Source: Xanthobacteraceae bacterium (lineage in GTDB: Bacteria > Pseudomonadota > Alphaproteobacteria > Rhizobiales > Xanthobacteraceae). Taken from it: a stretch of 8,275 bases of DNA. Shown in pieces: positions 6,585 to 8,275 of this stretch. The notes under the pieces were generated by a model. The model searched no databases and was not told the origin of the DNA. It worked only from the letters and a program-made list of their open reading frames with translations. Made by a program: the position numbers and the translations under genes. Position 1 is the first letter of the stretch; each line of letters starts with the position of its first letter. The stretch covers positions 1 through 8,275 of the forward strand of contig JASHRR010001005.1 in assembly GCA_030037185.1 (NCBI GenBank), read 5' to 3'.

Positions 6585-6610
6585 TAATGCCAAGCTTGCG
6601 ATTAGACGGA
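6569..6610. promoter_or_regulatory. Double attachment site at the right end of the RIT element
   Basis: Reading outward: half-site CTTCTGATTA (6569-6578), core TCCGTC (6579-6584), inverted half-site TAATGCCAAG (6585-6594), half-site CTTGCGATTA (6595-6604), core GACGGA (6605-6610), then transposase sequence. The stretch 6579-6610 is a 32-bp palindrome with only two mismatched pairs, centred on AAGCTT. Each core is bounded by ATTA/TAAT, the layout of a tyrosine recombinase core site. Only the second core was used for this insertion. The interpretation is inferred; the symmetry is directly visible. Confidence 0.75.
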
Positions 6611-6946
6611 CCAACCGGGATGATGGCGGTATTGTTCATCAAGCGCCTCGAGCAACTTCGGCGTGAGTGTCCGCGAGCGGCCGGCGTCGGTCCTGATTCG
6701 CGTCTTGAGCGCTCCAACCGGATCAAGTCCTCGAGCCCGCGCTTTGTAAAACCAGCGTTCAATCGTCGATAGCCCAAACCGTGTGGGCTGGCCGGTGATC
6801 GGATGCTGCCAGCTGCGAGAGGCCAAGGCGCGCAACATGGTCTGCAAGTCACCTCTGGCAGGCGGCGCTGCCAGCAACGGTCCGATGATCGCGAAGCGCA
6901 GCCTCGCCCAGCGATCGCGATCGGCCGGATCTCCTCGATCGACCAT
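6602..6946 (-). pseudogene. DDE transposase, N-terminal HTH part (gene split by the RIT element)
   Basis: 114 codons from ATG 6946 (GTG 6949 is also possible) to a TAA created by the RIT end (6604-6602). A GGGGAG at 6956-6961 lies 9 nt before the ATG. The segment FGLSTIERWFYKARARG looks like the recognition part of a helix-turn-helix that would bind the transposon ends. The last genuine residues, HHPGWSV, continue as KLQYDNLRAL at the other side of the insertion (2739 downward). The pair PGWS...L.YDNL...PSY.TVRRYM is the conserved linker of this transposase group. The truncated product would keep DNA binding without catalysis and could act as a competitor of intact transposase copies; that is speculation. 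Confidence 0.88.
6605..6610 (+). repeat. Right copy of the 6-bp core GACGGA
   Basis: Direct repeat of 2740-2745 marking the outer right limit of the RIT element. To its right the transposase coding sequence (minus strand ...CCC GGT TGG) resumes without loss of a base. Confidence 0.75.
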
Positions 6947-6971
6947 CACAGGCTTCTCCCCTTTTGCGGCG

Positions 6972-6991
6972 CCCTCGCCGCGTTGCGAGGG
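6972..6991. other. Hairpin in the transposase leader
   Basis: CCCTCGC (6972-6978) and GCGAGGG (6985-6991) form a perfect 7-bp stem with a CGCGTT loop. It lies in the 117-bp gap (6947-7063) between the zinc-ribbon gene and the transposase start. No T-run follows on the minus strand, so it is not a clear terminator. It could limit read-through or shape transposase translation. I see no other gene in this gap. Confidence 0.45.
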
Positions 6992-7063
6992 TCAGGAGCA
7001 ACAGCCTATGGTGAGCCGGATGTTCGATGCGATCTCCATCTTCTGCGGGGCGATGGCAGGGCT

Positions 7064-7618
7064 TCAGCGGCCCTCACCGAGCGGCGCCAGAAATCGCAGC
7101 GCCGCAACGAGTTGTGACGGCAGATCCGGTCCCTTGAAGCATTCCAGTAAACTGGCCGGCAGGGTGGCGGCCGCCGGCGGGGGCATGAATTGCCCGCGCG
7201 CGGTCACCCAGAACCGGGTGTCGACAAACTCAAGCAGCCACCACGTTCTCCAACGCTCGACCGTGCGCTTGGGCACCCGGATCCACTCCGTCAGTCGGCT
7301 CACTCGCCAGTCGGTCAGACCCGTACGCACGGCACTGGCAAGGATCACCGTGACCGCCAGATAGACGCGCTGACCCAGAAATCGCACCGACGCAGGCGTA
7401 TGGCGCTTGTCGCAAATCGAGCAGGTGAAACTCAGGCGATGCCGATAGGCTTCAACCAGATTGCGCGGCCCGCCGCGCGGTTTGCGCTGATACCGATCGC
7501 GGTGCAGCCTGCACCTGCACCGACGGCAGCCACCCGCTCGGGTCTCAGCGGCAAGATCTTCATCGATGCGCAGGAGGAACGCATGGAACTTGGCGTCCAG
7601 TAATGTCGTGTGGCACAT
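7064..7618 (-). CDS. Zinc-ribbon/HTH protein of the transposon, unknown role
   Basis: 184 aa. Two cysteine pairs, CRRC (residues 31-34, with C36 next to it) and CSIC (66-69), are spaced like a four-cysteine zinc ribbon. The region DWRVSRLTEWIRVPKRTVERWRTWW (about 103-127) has the pattern of a helix-turn-helix with an Arg-rich recognition helix. Together they point to a DNA-binding protein. It is the first gene upstream of the transposase in the same direction, 117 bp away, so it may be an accessory transposition factor that binds an end, or the regulator of the operon. The ATG at 7618 is the only sensible start; the ribosome site is weak (AAGAGA, 8 nt upstream of the ATG). I do not recognise a named family. 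Confidence 0.75.
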   Translation of the reverse strand: MCHTTLLDAKFHAFLLRIDEDLAAETRAGGCRRCRCRLHRDRYQRKPRGGPRNLVEAYRHRLSFTCSICDKRHTPASVRFLGQRVYLAVTVILASAVRTGLTDWRVSRLTEWIRVPKRTVERWRTWWLLEFVDTRFWVTARGQFMPPPAAATLPASLLECFKGPDLPSQLVAALRFLAPLGEGR

Positions 7619-7624
7619 TGGGGG

Positions 7625-7660
7625 GTCTCTTTTTGTCTTGGCAGACTAAAGAGACAGTCT
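7625..7660. repeat. Cluster of GTCT/AGAC repeats forming nested hairpins
   Basis: GTCT occurs at 7625, 7635 and 7657, and its complement AGAC at 7643 and 7652, with one more AGAC at 7700. TCTCTTT (7626-7632) pairs with AAAGAGA (7648-7654) around an inner GTCT/AGAC stem (7635-7638, 7643-7646). Alternatively AGACT (7643-7647) pairs with AGTCT (7656-7660). The cluster lies 7 to 42 nt upstream of the zinc-ribbon ATG. It may be an operator for that HTH protein or a set of transposase-binding sites at the element end. Confidence 0.5.
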
Positions 7661-7664
7661 ACCC

Positions 7665-7700
7665 TCCCTCGGGGATCGGCCAATCGCGATTCCCGAGGGA
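7665..7700. other. Long stem-loop in the divergent spacer
   Basis: TCCCTCGGG (7665-7673) is perfectly complementary to CCCGAGGGA (7692-7700). After a G/T pair the stem goes on with ATCG/CGAT, about 14 pairs around an 8-nt loop. No T-run follows on either strand, so a simple intrinsic terminator is unlikely. It overlaps the spacer of the proposed zinc-gene promoter and fits a repressor site or a structured transposon end. Confidence 0.5.
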
Positions 7701-7804
7701 GACTTCCCCCTATTCCCTCATCCAATCCTGTCGGTTATTGCCAACTCCCCCTCCGCAACAGGGGCAAGGGACAATCCGATCCCATCCTTTGATGGGGGCA
7801 GCCA

Positions 7805-8050
7805 ATGAACCGCTGTCCAGTCATATGGAGGGAATTCCGCCATTCGCCTCGCCGGCAACACCTCGTGCGGCAACTGCATCGGTGCGGGCCCAGAATGGTC
7901 CTGGAGGCACTCGTACACGTCGAAGCCGGAACGCCCTTGGATACAGTCCTGGAAGCCATATGCTCCCTCCAGCCAAAGGATTACGCCGCAGTCGGTGCTG
8001 ATGTCCTCCCGATCGAAAAGCCCCTCAAACTGATCGGGGGGCGACCATGA
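7805..8050 (+). CDS. Small conserved-looking protein of unknown function
   Basis: 81 aa, start ATG 7805 with GGGGG at 7794-7798, about 6 nt upstream. The N-terminus is basic. The middle reads LHRCGPRMVLEALVHVEAGTPLDTVLEAI and the end LQPKDYAAVGADVLPIEKPLKLIGG. This helical segment followed by a Pro/Gly-rich tail resembles small hypothetical proteins I associate with proteobacterial accessory regions, but I cannot name a family or role. No signal peptide or membrane segment. It overlaps the next gene by ATGA (8047-8050), which supports both as real. A later start (GTG near 7865) is possible. Confidence 0.65.
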   Translation: MNRCPVIWREFRHSPRRQHLVRQLHRCGPRMVLEALVHVEAGTPLDTVLEAICSLQPKDYAAVGADVLPIEKPLKLIGGRP

Positions 8051-8232
8051 GCCACGAATTCTACAGGCCTATGCATGTCAGGGCATACCGACAGCGGGCC
8101 GGACATGTCGAGTACCGCCAAGACCCTGTCCGTCGTGGGCGAGGTTTCTGGTGCGCTTATGGCCCGCAGGGAACGTATCTGGGCGCGTTCTCGAGCAAGG
8201 ACCGTGCAGGCCTTGGCGCTAATCGGAATTGA
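8047..8232 (+). CDS. Small basic protein of unknown function, coupled to the preceding gene
   Basis: 61 aa, starting inside the stop of the previous gene (ATGA) with GGGGGG about 6 nt upstream of the ATG. It is rich in Arg and aromatic residues, with a compact stretch GFWCAYGPQGTYLGAFSSKDRA that looks like a small beta-sheet motif followed by a helix. No catalytic motif or membrane segment is visible. Length and coupling suggest a two-gene cassette made in equal amounts. It could continue into a longer operon beyond the window. Confidence 0.6.
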   Translation: MSHEFYRPMHVRAYRQRAGHVEYRQDPVRRGRGFWCAYGPQGTYLGAFSSKDRAGLGANRN

Positions 8233-8275
8233 CCGGGGGAGTGCTCACGAGGATGGACCCACCGGACCGCGGTCT

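Larger units (their letters stand above)
2740..6610 (-). mobile_element. Recombinase-In-Trio (RIT) element
   Basis: Three consecutive tyrosine recombinase genes, each overlapping the next by ATGA, are enclosed by perfect 38-bp inverted repeats (2740-2777, 6547-6584). The whole lies between two GACGGA copies (2740-2745, 6605-6610). Three recombinases in fixed order with no cargo is the known RIT plan, described from many Proteobacteria. The limits are fixed here by the interrupted transposase: deleting 3865 bp with one GACGGA restores its frame exactly. Compared with the inverted repeats, the right end has 20 extra bp (6585-6604) absent on the left. The element is co-oriented with the gene it interrupts. 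Confidence 0.93.
1..7703 (-). mobile_element. Transposon with DDE transposase, two ATPases and zinc-ribbon protein, interrupted by a RIT element
   Basis: Four minus-strand genes form a transposition module: a zinc-ribbon/HTH protein, a DDE transposase (split by the insertion at 2740-6610), an ExeA/TniB-like AAA+ ATPase and a RepA-like ATPase. The last three overlap by 4 bp (ATGA), so they were inherited as one unit. The transposase plus AAA+ pair matches the plan of Mu, Tn7, Tn5053 and IS21 relatives, where the ATPase selects the target and activates the transposase. I do not recognise a named family with this exact gene set. The left end lies beyond base 1. The right limit given here is a guess within the divergent spacer 7619-7804, since no terminal inverted repeat can be confirmed with only one end in view. 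Confidence 0.6.
7619..7804. promoter_or_regulatory. Divergent spacer: probable transposon end and promoters
   Basis: This 186-bp stretch separates the minus-strand transposon genes from the plus-strand small genes and holds no convincing gene. It contains clustered GTCT/AGAC repeats with nested hairpins (7625-7660) and a long stem-loop (7665-7700). A possible minus-strand promoter has -35 TTGGCC (7683-7678), a 16-bp spacer and -10 TAGACT (7661-7656), and would serve the zinc-ribbon gene. The plus strand is C-rich from 7662 to 7755. The transposon boundary is likely here, because gene direction and gene type both change, but the exact base cannot be fixed from one end. Confidence 0.45.

Noticed and set aside
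2740..6610. GACGGA copies as a classical DDE-type target duplication
   Set aside because: All genes inside the element are tyrosine recombinases and the hexamer also occurs inverted within the right end, so a shared crossover core is the better reading.
6559..6852. Minus-strand frame of 97 codons across the right RIT junction
   Set aside because: Runs through the terminal repeat and overlaps the transposase N-terminus in another frame.
6783..7364. Plus-strand frame of 193 codons
   Set aside because: Antisense to both the transposase N-terminus and the zinc-ribbon gene, Ser/Arg-rich, no domain.
7603..8001. Plus-strand frame of 132 codons
   Set aside because: Runs through the hairpins of the divergent spacer and overlaps the better-supported 7805-8050 gene in another frame.
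8241..8275. Possible third plus-strand gene starting at GTG 8241 or ATG 8253
   Set aside because: Only about ten codons are in view and ribosome site spacing is poor for either start.
1..8275. CRISPR array, tRNA, rRNA or integron attC sites
   Set aside because: No regularly spaced repeats, cloverleaf or attC-like folds were seen. The repeats present belong to the RIT ends and the divergent spacer.

Overview
The window is high-GC DNA of the kind found in the accessory regions of Proteobacteria. It shows one mobile element inserted inside another. No rRNA, tRNA, CRISPR array or core metabolic gene is visible, so I cannot name the host more closely.

Outer element (about 1-2745 and 6605-7700, all genes on the minus strand). 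In transcription order it carries a zinc-ribbon/HTH protein (7618-7064), a DDE (rve-type) transposase whose N-terminal part is at 6946-6605 and whose catalytic and C-terminal part is at 2745-1663, an ExeA/TniB-like AAA+ ATPase (1666-821), and a RepA-like RecA-fold ATPase that runs off the left edge (824-1). The last three are joined by ATGA stop/start overlaps. A transposase plus AAA+ ATPase is the plan of Mu, Tn7, Tn5053 and IS21 type transposons. The second, RepA-like ATPase and the zinc protein are not part of those textbook sets. One end of this element probably lies in the divergent spacer 7619-7804; the other is outside the window.

Inner element (2740-6610). Three tyrosine recombinases (417, 454 and 333 aa) overlap by ATGA at both junctions, the hallmark of a Recombinase-In-Trio (RIT) element. 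It has perfect 38-bp inverted repeats (2740-2777 and 6547-6584) and lies between two copies of the 6-bp sequence GACGGA. It splits the transposase gene. Removing 3865 bp and one GACGGA copy restores an uninterrupted frame of about 472 codons with DD(35)E spacing. The element is therefore a recent, traceless insertion that has inactivated the outer transposase.

The most interesting structure is at the RIT ends. Six copies of CTTNNNATTA are placed around 6-bp cores. The right end carries an extra 20 bp, so two core sites stand there back to back in opposite orientation. In a circular form this junction would be a palindrome of nearly 100 bp holding two alternative crossover sites.

Right flank (7805-8232, plus strand). 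Two small genes of unknown function, overlapping by ATGA, are transcribed away from the transposon. They probably belong to the host replicon or to neighbouring accessory DNA.
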